A DNA stretch of 64,000 bases, taken from the NCBI RefSeq assembly GCF_000496075.1, contig NZ_AWXZ01000035.1, forward strand, positions 186,001-250,000, in the 5' to 3' direction. The stretch comes from Lutibaculum baratangense AMV1. GTDB taxonomy: Bacteria; Pseudomonadota; Alphaproteobacteria; Rhizobiales; Tepidamorphaceae. How positions within the stretch are numbered: position 1 is the first letter of the stretch; each line of letters opens with the position of its first letter. A program made the translations under genes and the position numbers. Under the pieces are notes generated by a model that was not told where the DNA came from, did not search any database, and was given only the letters and a program-made list of their open reading frames with translations. Shown piece by piece: positions 31,434 to 40,119 of the stretch.

Positions 31434-33938
31434 ATGGAGACACGTGCCAACCCGCTGATCGTTGGGCTGTTCACGCTCGTCGTGATCATCGCCGCCTTCG
31501 GCTTCATCGTGTGGATGGGAAGCTACGGCGCGACCCGCGACCGCGTGACCTACCAGGTGGTGTTCCCCGGCGAGGTGACGGGCCTCACGGAGGGCAGCTC
31601 CGTCTACTACAACGGCATCCGCGTCGGCGACGTGGCGACGCTCGCGCTCGACCCGGACGATCCCTCCAAGGTCATCGCGGCGATCCGGATCAGGGACACC
31701 TATCCGGTGACGAGCAACATCCGCGCCCAGCTCCAGGTGCAGGGCGTGACGGGGCTCGCCTACGTGCAGCTTCAGCCGACGGACACGCCGGGCGAGCCGC
31801 TGCCGCCGGGCGCGACCATCACCGGCCAGCGCTCGAACTACCAGGACATTCTCGAGAGCGGCCAGTCGCTCCTGTCGAAGGTCGACGCGATCGCGACGAA
31901 GCTGAACTCGATCCTCGCCCAGAACGAGAACGCGGTCACCGCCACCCTCTCGAACGTCGAGATGTTCACCCGGGCGCTCGCCGACAACACGGACAGGGTC
32001 GTGAGCTTCATGGACGACGCGTCGTCGGCCGCGCGCGCCTTCGCCGAGCTCGGCGGGCGGATCGGCACGCTGAGCGACAGCCTCAACGGCATCGTGGAGG
32101 CGATCAACCCGCAGGACGTCGAGGAGATCGTCGCGAACGCCAGGCGCTTCTCCGCCTCGCTCGCCGACAATTCCGGCCGCATCGACGAGATCGCCCGGAA
32201 CGTCGGCGACGCCACCCAGCGCTTCAGCAACCTCGCCACCGAGCTCGAGGGGGCGGGGCAGCAGGTCTCGGCCGTCCTCGCGGCCGTCGATCCCGAGCGC
32301 GTGTCGAGCACGCTTGCGAACATCGACACGTTCTCGGGCCAGCTGGCCGGCGCGGGGCAGCAGCTCGATGCGCTCCTGACGGACGTGCGGGGCGCCGCGC
32401 AGCGGGTCGACACGGTCGGCGGCAGCGTCGAGACGCTGATCGCCGCGGTCGACCAGGAGAAGATCAACGCGACGATCGCCAACGCCGAGACCTTCTCCGC
32501 GGCTCTCGCCCGCAACGCCGCCGAGCTCGACGGGCTGATCGTCGACGCGCGTTCGACGGTGCAGGATTTCGGGGCCGCCGGCAGCCGGGTGGCGCAGCTC
32601 TCCGACCAGGTCGGCGCCGTCGTCGCCGCCGTCGATCCCGAGCGCCTGTCGAACACGCTCGCCAATGTCGACACGTTCTCCGGCCAGCTCGCCTCGGCCG
32701 GGCAGCGGCTCGACGGGGTGCTCGCAGACGCGCAGAGCGCCGCCTCGCAGATCGGCACCGCCGGCGAGAGCGTGAACACGCTCGTCGCCGCGATCGACCC
32801 CGCGCGGCTCGCCAACACGGTGGCGAACGCGGAGGCCTTCACGGCAGCCCTCGCACGGCAGGGGCCCGAGCTCGACGGGCTGATGGCCGACGCGCGCGCC
32901 GCGGCCCAGGGCGTGAACGCCGCGACGGGCACGATCAACGAAATCGTCGGCGCCGTCGATCCGGCCGAGGTTCAGTCTGTGATGGCGAATGTCCGCCAGT
33001 TCACCGACGTGCTCGCCGCGAATTCGGAGAAGGTGACCCAGCTCGCGGACGCGGCCGTCTCCGCCGCCGACCGCATCGACCGTGTGGCCGCGCAGATCGA
33101 GACGATCGGCGGCGATGTCGGGGCGATCGTGGCCGCCGTGGAGCCCGACAGCGTCTCCCGCACGCTGACGAACATCGAGAGCTTCTCGGCGACGCTCGCC
33201 GGCAACACGCAGGAGATCGACGCCTTCGTCGCGAGCGCCCGGGAGGCGGCCGACCGCATCGCCGCCGCGAGCGAGAAGGTGACGGCGATCACCGACCAGG
33301 CCCAGCAGGTCGTCGGCGCGGTCGATCCCGAGCAGGTGCGGGCGGTGATGGGCGACGTGCGGGACTTCACGGGCATGTTGTCGTCGAACCGCCTCGTCAT
33401 CGAGAGCCTCTTGAACAACGCCAACAGCGCAGCCGGCGAGATCTCGAGCTTCGCGGGCAGGGCGAACGAGATCGCCACGGCCCTCGACCCCACGGCGATC
33501 CAGCGCTCGATCACGAATGTCGAGAGCTTCACCGTCGGCCTCGCATCCAAGACCGAGCAGGTCGAGAGCTTCATCGACGACGCGAGCGCCGTGGCCGCCC
33601 AGCTGCGCGAGACGTCGCAGAAGCTCGACGGCCTGCTGACGCAGGCGAACGACATGCTCGAGGGCGGCGGAGAGGGCTTCATCACCCAGGCGACCGAAGC
33701 GGCGACCGCGATCAGGGACACCGCCAACAACCTCAACTCCCGCCTCGACGACATCACCGGCGACATCCGCCGCTACGGCACGGGCGGCCTGCGCGACTTC
33801 CAGCAGCTGATGGGCCGCGGCCAGCAGACGCTCCAGGAAGTCGACCGGCTGATCCGTCGGATCGAGCAGAATCCGGCGGGCTTCCTGACCGGTGGGGGCT
33901 CGGAGGTGCAAGATTACAACCCCGGCCGGAGGTTCTGA
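31434..33938 (+). CDS. MCE-domain protein (MlaD-like) with long tandem helical repeats
   Basis: 834 residues, far longer than MlaD (about 180) and than many alphaproteobacterial MCE proteins. It has one N-terminal membrane anchor (GLFTLVVIIAAFGFIVWMG) and one MCE domain at about 40-120 (YQVVFPGEVTGLTEGSSVYY, GVTGLAYVQLQPTD). From about residue 220 to 735 it has roughly nine tandem units of 54-60 residues with the pattern AVDPE-x-V-x-x-TLANxxxFSxxLA, predicted as a long helical rod across the periplasm. It works with MlaE, MlaF and the lipoprotein to move lipids between membranes. Confidence 0.9.
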   Translation: METRANPLIVGLFTLVVIIAAFGFIVWMGSYGATRDRVTYQVVFPGEVTGLTEGSSVYYNGIRVGDVATLALDPDDPSKVIAAIRIRDTYPVTSNIRAQLQVQGVTGLAYVQLQPTDTPGEPLPPGATITGQRSNYQDILESGQSLLSKVDAIATKLNSILAQNENAVTATLSNVEMFTRALADNTDRVVSFMDDASSAARAFAELGGRIGTLSDSLNGIVEAINPQDVEEIVANARRFSASLADNSGRIDEIARNVGDATQRFSNLATELEGAGQQVSAVLAAVDPERVSSTLANIDTFSGQLAGAGQQLDALLTDVRGAAQRVDTVGGSVETLIAAVDQEKINATIANAETFSAALARNAAELDGLIVDARSTVQDFGAAGSRVAQLSDQVGAVVAAVDPERLSNTLANVDTFSGQLASAGQRLDGVLADAQSAASQIGTAGESVNTLVAAIDPARLANTVANAEAFTAALARQGPELDGLMADARAAAQGVNAATGTINEIVGAVDPAEVQSVMANVRQFTDVLAANSEKVTQLADAAVSAADRIDRVAAQIETIGGDVGAIVAAVEPDSVSRTLTNIESFSATLAGNTQEIDAFVASAREAADRIAAASEKVTAITDQAQQVVGAVDPEQVRAVMGDVRDFTGMLSSNRLVIESLLNNANSAAGEISSFAGRANEIATALDPTAIQRSITNVESFTVGLASKTEQVESFIDDASAVAAQLRETSQKLDGLLTQANDMLEGGGEGFITQATEAATAIRDTANNLNSRLDDITGDIRRYGTGGLRDFQQLMGRGQQTLQEVDRLIRRIEQNPAGFLTGGGSEVQDYNPGRRF
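32091..33638 (+). repeat. About nine tandem 54-60 residue repeats within the MCE gene
   Basis: Each unit starts near [AV]-A-A-[VI]-[DE]-P-[EQ] and continues with a TLANxxTFSxxLA-like helix. Good examples are AAVDPERVSSTLANIDTFSG and AAVDPERLSNTLANVDTFSG, 18 of 20 identical. Diverged units include AINPQDVEEIVANARRFSAS and ALDPTAIQRSITNVESFTVG. Identity is higher between every second unit in the first half, suggesting past duplication of a two-unit block. This is a protein repeat, not a DNA satellite. Confidence 0.8.
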
Positions 33939-34024
33939 CCGGGAAGCCCTGCCCGCAATAGGACGGTCTCGGGCGATGTGCTACGAGAGCCTTGGGTAAC
34001 GTGTTCTCAAGGGGGCCCAACCAG

Positions 34025-34627
34025 GTGCCACGATTCGGCCGAATTGCCGCGAGCCTCATGCTTGCGACGATGTTGAGCGGTTGCGCCGCTGCCAGCCTGC
34101 TGACGGGAGGGGGGCCGCCGCCCGCGACCTTCGATCTCACGGCGCCGACGGCCTTCGGGCCGGTAGGGTCGACGCGCGCGCAGCTGGCGGTGACCGAACC
34201 GACGGCGATCGGTGCCCTGAACTCGGAGCGCATCGTCGTGCGGCCGTCCCCGACCGTCGTCACCTATCTCGCGGCGACGAGGTGGAACGACCGCCTTCCC
34301 GCCCTCGTGCAGGCGCGGCTGATCGAAGCGTTCCAGAACAGCGACGGCGTGCGCGCCGTGTCGCCTCCGGGCGGCGCCCAGGTGTCCGACTACGGTCTCG
34401 TCACGGACCTTCGGGCCTTCGAGGTGAACGCCTATGACCGGCAGGCCGTGGCGGAGCTCAACGCGCGCATCATCGCCGACTCGAACGGCCGCGTGGTCGC
34501 CTCGCGGCGGTTCCGGACCGTCGTGCCCATTCCCGACACGGAGGCCGCGACGGTGACGGCCGGGCTCAATGCGGCGTTCGAGGGCCTGTCGCGCGACGTC
34601 GTCGCCTGGACGCTCGGCGCCATCTGA
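34025..34627 (+). CDS. ABC-type transport auxiliary lipoprotein (MCE/PqiC-like)
   Basis: 200 residues starting at GTG 34025 after AAGGGGG. Signal peptide and lipobox LMLATMLSGC give a lipidated Cys near residue 19. The mature part (ATFDLTAPTAF, ATRWNDRLPALVQARLIEAF, YGLVTDLRAFEVNAYDRQAV) matches the ABC-transport auxiliary component family related to PqiC. This suggests an outer-membrane partner that completes the MCE system, replacing the MlaA/MlaC parts seen in enterics. It follows the MCE gene by 86 bases. Confidence 0.87.
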   Translation: MPRFGRIAASLMLATMLSGCAAASLLTGGGPPPATFDLTAPTAFGPVGSTRAQLAVTEPTAIGALNSERIVVRPSPTVVTYLAATRWNDRLPALVQARLIEAFQNSDGVRAVSPPGGAQVSDYGLVTDLRAFEVNAYDRQAVAELNARIIADSNGRVVASRRFRTVVPIPDTEAATVTAGLNAAFEGLSRDVVAWTLGAI

Positions 34628-34677
34628 AATCCGACGGACGCACGCGGGCGGCCCTCCCCCGGAGCGGCGCCCCGGTC

Positions 34678-35529
34678 TCAGGGCCTGAGGTCGGGGGGCA
34701 GCGGCGGATCCTCCTTCTTGAGAAGGATCGAGATCCGCCGGTTTGCGGCCATGAACGGGTTCTCCGGGAAGAGGGGCTCCGCGTCCGCCTTGCCGGTCAC
34801 GGCGGCGAACTGGTCCTGCGGCACGCCGTGCTCGGACAGGATCCCGCGCACCGCGTTCGCCCGCTCCGCGGAGAGGTCCCAGGCGGAGTGGCCGACCTCG
34901 TTCTCCGACTCCGCGCTCGTGTGCCCGGTGATGACGATCCGGTTCGGCATCCTGGCGATGATCGGCGCCATCTCCGACAGGATCAGGCGCGCGCGCTCGT
35001 AAGGGTAGCGCGATCCCGGCGGGAACATCGAGCGGCCTTCCTCGTCGACGATCTGGATGTCGAGCCCGTCCTCCGTCTCCTGGTAGATGATCTGGTCGGA
35101 CAGCTCCAGAATGTCGGGCATCTCCCGCCAGGCCTGGCGGAGCGAGGCCGAGGCGGTCGCGAACTGTCGCGAACTCTCGATGTCGGCGGGGTCGTTGCTG
35201 GTGGTGTTCGCCTCCGGGCCCTGCTGCGTGTAGGTGTCGCGCTGCTCGGTCGCGAAGGAGCTGTCCCTGTCCATCGGTACCGGCGACTGGCGCTTCAGGA
35301 ACTCGCGCTGCGGGAGCCCGTCGAGTTCGATGACGCCCGCCCGCTTCTCCTCCCGATTCACGCCGAAAGCCTCGCGCATCGATCCCGCGACGATTTGCAG
35401 CTTCTGCTCGTCCTGGATCGAAAAGGAGATGATCAGGACGAAGAAGCAGGAAAGCAGCGACATCAGGTCGGCGAAGGTGACGATCCACTCCGGCGGACCG
35501 TCTCTGCCAAGCTTCTGCTTGCGTGCCAT
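34678..35529 (-). CDS. motB: Flagellar stator protein MotB/PomB
   Basis: 283 residues: a short N-terminus, one membrane helix with the ion-binding Asp21 in PEWIVTFADLMSLLSCFFVL, a plug/linker region, and a C-terminal OmpA-like peptidoglycan domain (IVITGHTSAESENEVG, LSAERANAVRGIL, NRRISILL). The TFADLMSLLxCFFVL form is closer to PomB (sodium stators) than to the YADFMTAMMAFF form of enteric MotB. It pairs with motA (10 bases apart) and drives the motor controlled by the che operon. Confidence 0.93.
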   Translation of the reverse strand: MARKQKLGRDGPPEWIVTFADLMSLLSCFFVLIISFSIQDEQKLQIVAGSMREAFGVNREEKRAGVIELDGLPQREFLKRQSPVPMDRDSSFATEQRDTYTQQGPEANTTSNDPADIESSRQFATASASLRQAWREMPDILELSDQIIYQETEDGLDIQIVDEEGRSMFPPGSRYPYERARLILSEMAPIIARMPNRIVITGHTSAESENEVGHSAWDLSAERANAVRGILSEHGVPQDQFAAVTGKADAEPLFPENPFMAANRRISILLKKEDPPLPPDLRP

Positions 35530-35538
35530 CGTCGGGCC

Positions 35539-36309
35539 TCAGACCGCAAGGGCCGCGATCTCGGCGCGGTGCTTTTCGGGAATGTAGGCCTTCAGCATCT
35601 CGCGGATGAGCTGCGGGCTCTTGCCCTCCCGGATCTGCATGATGCCGTCGAGCACGAGCGTCTGGTTCACTTCCTCGATCTTCGCCTTGAGCGCGAGCTT
35701 GTCGCAGATCGGAAGGGCCACGAGGTTCGAGATGAGGGCTCCGTAGAGCGTCGTCAGGAGCGCGACGGCCATCGCAGGGCCGATCGAGGAGGGGTCGTCC
35801 ATGTTCGCCAGCATCTGCACGAGGCCGACGAGCGTGCCGATCATGCCGAAGGCCGGCGCGGAATCGCCGATCGCCTTGAAGATGCGCTGCCCGTCCTCCA
35901 GTCGCTCGAGATAGAGGTCCCGCTCGCGCTCGAGCGACTCGCGGATGAACCCTTCCTCGTAGCCGTCGGCGATGTACTGGATGCCCTGGGCGAGGAACTC
36001 GTTCTTCACCTCGACCGACTCCAGGCCGAGCGGGCCCTTCCTGCGCACGACGTCGGCCAGCGTCGAGATCTCGTCGATCACCTCGCGCGGTTCGGTCTTG
36101 CGCTGCGTGAAGGCGACCTTCGCGCCCACGGCCAGCGCGCCCATGACGCCCGAGAGGGGGAAGCGGATGATCGTGGCCGCCATCGCCCCGCCCACCACGA
36201 GCAGCATCGACTGCACGTCGACGAAGAGCATGAAGTCACCGCCCAGGAAGATGGCGGTCGCGACCAGTATCGACCCGGCGATGATGCCGACGATCGTTGC
36301 GAAATCCAT
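35539..36309 (-). CDS. motA: Flagellar stator protein MotA/PomA
   Basis: 256 residues with four membrane helices: an N-terminal pair (IVGIIAGSILVATAIFL, MLLVVGGAMAATIIRFPL), a large cytoplasmic loop with the charged rotor-contact region, and a C-terminal pair (GDSAPAFGMIGTLVGLVQML, GPAMAVALLTTLYGALISNL). The length and the GMIGTLVGLVQML/TTLYGAL motifs resemble PomA (about 254 residues). Start ATG 36309 precedes MDFATIVGI; upstream in-frame codons look non-coding. It is first in the motAB pair, divergent from the barrel gene. Confidence 0.94.
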   Translation of the reverse strand: MDFATIVGIIAGSILVATAIFLGGDFMLFVDVQSMLLVVGGAMAATIIRFPLSGVMGALAVGAKVAFTQRKTEPREVIDEISTLADVVRRKGPLGLESVEVKNEFLAQGIQYIADGYEEGFIRESLERERDLYLERLEDGQRIFKAIGDSAPAFGMIGTLVGLVQMLANMDDPSSIGPAMAVALLTTLYGALISNLVALPICDKLALKAKIEEVNQTLVLDGIMQIREGKSPQLIREMLKAYIPEKHRAEIAALAV

Positions 36310-36554
36310 GGACCTTCTGTCCCCAAAAATAGGTCGGGACGCCCTTCGGGGGCCCGCTTGGTGTCGGGACTGTAGGGGGCGTTGCTTATCATTCGCTAAA
36401 CGGAAAGCCGCAGGGTCGGCCGCGAATGCCGAAGCCGGGGCCGGAGGACCGATCACGCTTAACAGCGGATTAACCATGATGGCGGCAAGGTCAAGGCCCG
36501 ATTCCCTGCCCGCAGGAGGCCGGAATCAACCTTCGCGAACCGAACGCGCCCGGC

Positions 36555-37946
36555 ATGTCACCGCGACACAAGATCCTCGTCACCTTCGCCGCGGCGGCAC
36601 TCCTGCCCTTCGCCGCGCCGGGGCAGGCGATGGCGCAGGCGCTGAGAGGGCCGCTCCTGCCGCAGGTGGGCCTGGAGACGCTGCGCGGCGGTCTGGCCGC
36701 GTCTGCGGCGGCGGAGGAGGGGGTGGCCGCCACCACCACCGCCACGACACCCGCCGGTTCGGCGCCTTCGCAGGACGAGGCGGACGAGGCTCCTCAGCCC
36801 GCCCCGGCCGACGACGACCCGTACGCGCCGCTCGGCATCCGGCTCGGCAGCTTCCTGCTCTATCCCTCGCTCACCATCGTGGGCGGCCACAGCAGCAACA
36901 TCGATCTCGCCGAGGATCCCGTCTCCGGAAGCTTCTACTCGCTGCGCCCCGAGCTCGAGCTCCGCTCCGACTGGAGCCGCCACGAGCTCGCCGCCCGGCT
37001 CGCGGCCGACACGGAGTTCGACGACGACGGCGACACGACGACCAGCCTCGACAGCGAACTCGCCCTGCGCCTCGATCTCGTCCGCAGCCTCGTGGCGGAC
37101 CTGCGCGCGACCTACAACCTCGCGCCCGAGGCCTTGAGCGATCCCGATCTGCCGGCGGACGCGGTCGAGCGGCCGGATGTCGAGACATACGGCGTGTCGG
37201 CCTCGCTGTCGGACACGTTCGGCCGGGTCGGCCTGACCGGCAGCCTGTCCTACGAGGCCCACCGCTACGAGGACGCGCGCCTGTCTGACGGGTCGCTCTT
37301 CGACAACAGCGACCGCAACTACGACGAGACCGGGGCGAGGCTGCGGGCCAGCTACGACGTGGGCGCGTCGGTCGGCGTCTTCGTCGAAGGCGGCGTGAAC
37401 GAGCGTGACTACGAGCGGGAGGTGGACGACAACGGCATCCGCCGCGGATCGAGCGGCTACGAGGTGCTCGCGGGGCTGACGCTGGCACGCGGCGAGGTGC
37501 TCGAGGGCGAGCTCGGGATCGGCTACCAGCGGCAGACGCCGGTCGACGACAGCCTGGAGGACGTGGAGGGCCTTCTCTATCGCGGCTCGCTCGCCTGGCG
37601 CCCCACGGCGCTGACGACGCTGCGGCTCCAGGGCGAGCTGCGGCCGGAGGAGACGGTGCTGGAGCCCGGCGCGTCCGGCATCCGCACCGCGACGCTCGGC
37701 CTTTCGGTCGAGCACGCCCTGCGGCGCAACCTGCTCGTCGTCGCGACGCTGGGGGCCGAGCGCGCGGACTATGTCGGCGTGCCGCGCCTCGAGAAGAGCT
37801 ACACGGCCGCTCTCGAGGTCGACTACGCGATGAACCGCTTCATGTCGTGGCGGGCGGGCGTCGGCCACACGCGCCGCGACAGCAATGTCGACGGGTCCGA
37901 CTACGAGGAGACGCGCGTGGAGGCCGGCGTCACGCTCAGGCGCTGA
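36555..37946 (+). CDS. Outer-membrane beta-barrel protein
   Basis: 463 residues. A signal peptide ending AMAQA near residue 29 is followed by an Ala/Thr/Pro/Asp-rich low-complexity linker (about 45-92). From LGSFLLYPSLTIVGGHSSNI onward there are repeating amphipathic strands to the end (GVTLRR, then stop), consistent with a BBP2-type barrel of about 14-18 strands. Such proteins are often near exopolysaccharide genes and may be export or assembly porins. Here galU and galE follow. No enzymatic motif is seen. Confidence 0.75.
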   Translation: MSPRHKILVTFAAAALLPFAAPGQAMAQALRGPLLPQVGLETLRGGLAASAAAEEGVAATTTATTPAGSAPSQDEADEAPQPAPADDDPYAPLGIRLGSFLLYPSLTIVGGHSSNIDLAEDPVSGSFYSLRPELELRSDWSRHELAARLAADTEFDDDGDTTTSLDSELALRLDLVRSLVADLRATYNLAPEALSDPDLPADAVERPDVETYGVSASLSDTFGRVGLTGSLSYEAHRYEDARLSDGSLFDNSDRNYDETGARLRASYDVGASVGVFVEGGVNERDYEREVDDNGIRRGSSGYEVLAGLTLARGEVLEGELGIGYQRQTPVDDSLEDVEGLLYRGSLAWRPTALTTLRLQGELRPEETVLEPGASGIRTATLGLSVEHALRRNLLVVATLGAERADYVGVPRLEKSYTAALEVDYAMNRFMSWRAGVGHTRRDSNVDGSDYEETRVEAGVTLRR

Positions 37947-37969
37947 GGCCCGGCGGAAGCCCTTGCGGT

Positions 37970-38851
37970 TCAGCCGCGGCCCGACAGGATCGTGTCGATC
38001 ATCGCCTTCAGGTCGTCGGCCAGCTCCGGCCTGTCGAGCCCGTAGGCGACGTTCGCGGCGAGGAAGCCGATCTTCGAGCCGCAGTCATAGGTCGTGCCGT
38101 CGAACTTCAGGCCGTGGAAGGGCCGCGTCTCCATCAGGCGCTGCATCGAGTCCGTGATCTGGATCTCGCCGCCCGCCCCCTTCTCCTGGTTCTCGAGGAG
38201 GCCGAAGATCTCCGGCTCGAGGATGTAGCGCCCGGTGATGATGAGGTTCGACGGCGCCTCCTCCGGCTTCGGCTTCTCGACCATGCCGGTCACCTCGAAG
38301 GCACGGCCTTTCGTCTCGCCGACCGAGACGACGCCGTAGCTCGAGACCTTCGCCGGATCGCACTCCTCGACCGCGATCACGTTGCCGCCGCCGACCTCGT
38401 TGTAGACGTCGACCATCTGCGAGAGGCAACTGGGGCTCGCCTTCACGAGCACGTCGGGGAGGATGAGGGCGAAGGGCTCGTCGCCGACGAGCTCGCGGGC
38501 GCACCACACGGCGTGGCCGAGGCCGAGCGGGGCCTGCTGGCGGGTGAAGCTCGTCGCGCCGGCGGGCGGCAGGTCGCGCGCGAGGAGGTCGAGCTCCTTC
38601 GTCTTGCCGCGCTCCTTCAGCGTCATCTCGAGCTCGGGCTGGACGTCGAAATGATCCTCGATGATCTGCTTGTTGCGCCCCGTCACGAAGATGAAGTCCT
38701 CGATCCCGGCCTCCCGCGCCTCGTCGACGACGTGCTGGATCAGCGGCCGGTCGACCACCGTCAGCATCTCCTTCGGCATCGCCTTCGTGGCGGGCAGGAA
38801 GCGGGTGCCGAGACCGGCGACGGGAAACACGGCCTTGCGGATCGGTCGCAT
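37970..38851 (-). CDS. galU: UTP--glucose-1-phosphate uridylyltransferase GalU
   Basis: 293 residues of the GT-A nucleotidyltransferase fold: KAVFPVAGLGTRFLPATKAM (UTP-binding loop), KEMLTVVDRPLIQHVVDEA, LGHAVWCARELVG, FALILPDVLV and MVEKPKPEEAPSNL. It makes UDP-glucose for surface polysaccharides, glycolipids and osmoregulated glucans. It is convergent with the barrel gene and divergent from galE, which interconverts its product. Confidence 0.96.
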   Translation of the reverse strand: MRPIRKAVFPVAGLGTRFLPATKAMPKEMLTVVDRPLIQHVVDEAREAGIEDFIFVTGRNKQIIEDHFDVQPELEMTLKERGKTKELDLLARDLPPAGATSFTRQQAPLGLGHAVWCARELVGDEPFALILPDVLVKASPSCLSQMVDVYNEVGGGNVIAVEECDPAKVSSYGVVSVGETKGRAFEVTGMVEKPKPEEAPSNLIITGRYILEPEIFGLLENQEKGAGGEIQITDSMQRLMETRPFHGLKFDGTTYDCGSKIGFLAANVAYGLDRPELADDLKAMIDTILSGRG

Positions 38852-39011
38852 GTAGTGAGCTTCTCCCCTCGGAAACGTCGTTCGGTGGGCGAGGCGGCCA
38901 CCAGGCTCGTCTTCGCGGCCGGAAGACTAGCTTCGGCGGCTGGCGCTTACCAGCCGTAAAGCCCGCGGCTGCTAATGCGTTCCCGAGTTCGGCAAGGGAA
39001 AGAGGAAGAAA

Positions 39012-40007
39012 ATGGCGATCCTGGTGACGGGCGGAGCGGGCTATATCGGCAGCCACATGGTCCTGGCGCTCCTCGATGCCGGCGAGGAGGTGGTCGTCAT
39101 CGACAATCTCAGCACCGGCTTCCAGTGGGCGGTGCCGCCGCGAGCGCGTCTCGTCGAGGCCGACATCGCCGACGAGGCCGCGGTGGACGGGCTTCTGTCC
39201 GGCGGCGGGATCGAGGCGATCATCCATTTCGCGGGGTCGATCGTCGTGCCGGACTCGATCGCCGACCCCCTCGGCTACTACCTCAACAACACGGTGAAGA
39301 CGCGCGGCCTGATCGCCGCCGCCGTCCGCCACGGGGTCAAGCGCTTCATCTTCTCCTCCACGGCCGCCGTCTACGGCATGCCGGAGGAGAACCCGGTCGT
39401 CGAGACGGCCCGCCTTCGACCGATCTCGCCCTACGGCTCCTCCAAGCTGATGAGCGAGATCATGCTCGCCGATGCGAGCGTCGCGCACGACTTCTCCTAT
39501 GTCGCGCTGCGCTATTTCAACGTGGCGGGGGCGGATCCCGGCGGCCGGAGCGGCCAGTCGACGCCGCGCGCGACCCATCTCATCAAGGTCGCCTGCGAGA
39601 CCGCGCTCGGGCGTCGCGAGAAGCTGTCGGTCTACGGCACCGACTACGACACGCCGGACGGCACCTGCATCCGCGACTACATCCACGTGAGCGATCTCGC
39701 CGCGGCCCACCTCCTGGCGCTCGGCCACCTGAGGGCGGGCGGGGCCAGCGAGGTCATGAACTGCGGCTACGGCCGCGGCTACTCCGTGCGCGAGGTGATA
39801 GGGGCGGTGAACCGGGCCGCCGGCCACGAGATCCCGGTCGAGTTCACCGGGCGCAGGCCCGGCGATCCCGCCGCGCTCGTCGCGAGGGCCGACCGGGTGC
39901 GCGACGTCCTGGGATGGCGGCCGGCCCACGAGGATCTCGACGGGATCGTGGCGAGCGCGCTCGCCTGGGAGCGCGATCTTCCGGACCGGAAGCGCCAGGC
40001 GAACTGA
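39012..40007 (+). CDS. galE: UDP-glucose 4-epimerase GalE
   Basis: 331 residues of the extended SDR family: ILVTGGAGYIGSHMVLALL (NAD-binding GxxGxxG), HFAGSIVVPDSIADPLGYY, FSSTAAVYGMPE, the catalytic Tyr-Lys in SPYGSSKLMSE, RYFNVAGADPGGRSG and YDTPDGTCIRDYIHVSDLA. It interconverts UDP-glucose and UDP-galactose. Start ATG 39012 follows GGAAAGAGGAAGAAA. Together with galU it supplies sugar nucleotides. Confidence 0.96.
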   Translation: MAILVTGGAGYIGSHMVLALLDAGEEVVVIDNLSTGFQWAVPPRARLVEADIADEAAVDGLLSGGGIEAIIHFAGSIVVPDSIADPLGYYLNNTVKTRGLIAAAVRHGVKRFIFSSTAAVYGMPEENPVVETARLRPISPYGSSKLMSEIMLADASVAHDFSYVALRYFNVAGADPGGRSGQSTPRATHLIKVACETALGRREKLSVYGTDYDTPDGTCIRDYIHVSDLAAAHLLALGHLRAGGASEVMNCGYGRGYSVREVIGAVNRAAGHEIPVEFTGRRPGDPAALVARADRVRDVLGWRPAHEDLDGIVASALAWERDLPDRKRQAN

Positions 40008-40086
40008 AGCTTCTTCAGCGGCAGGGTAAACGATCTCTTTCGGGATCCGATAAACGACAAATTAAGTCTGTCTGGTCATTCCTTGA

Positions 40087-40106
40087 CGGGGAAAGCAGTT
40101 TCCCCG
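40087..40106 (+). promoter_or_regulatory. Inverted repeat immediately before the mltB ribosome binding site
   Basis: CGGGGAAA (40087-40094) and TTTCCCCG (40099-40106) are exact reverse complements with a GCAG loop. The TAGGAGGAG ribosome binding site starts at the next base. The hairpin could be a 5' UTR stem that affects translation, or a DNA operator. There is no T tract, so it is not a standard terminator of galE. Confidence 0.45.
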
Positions 40107-40119
40107 TAGGAGGAGCGAC

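Noticed and set aside
32091-33638. Possible CRISPR or DNA satellite in the repeat region
   Set aside because: Repeats are about 162-180 bases, imperfect, stay in frame and are conserved at the protein level; no short identical repeats with unique spacers.
31371-33911. An 846-codon minus-strand frame with its own repeats
   Set aside because: The repeats are only the mirror of the MCE repeats on the plus strand; the plus-strand product has an MCE domain and membrane anchor.
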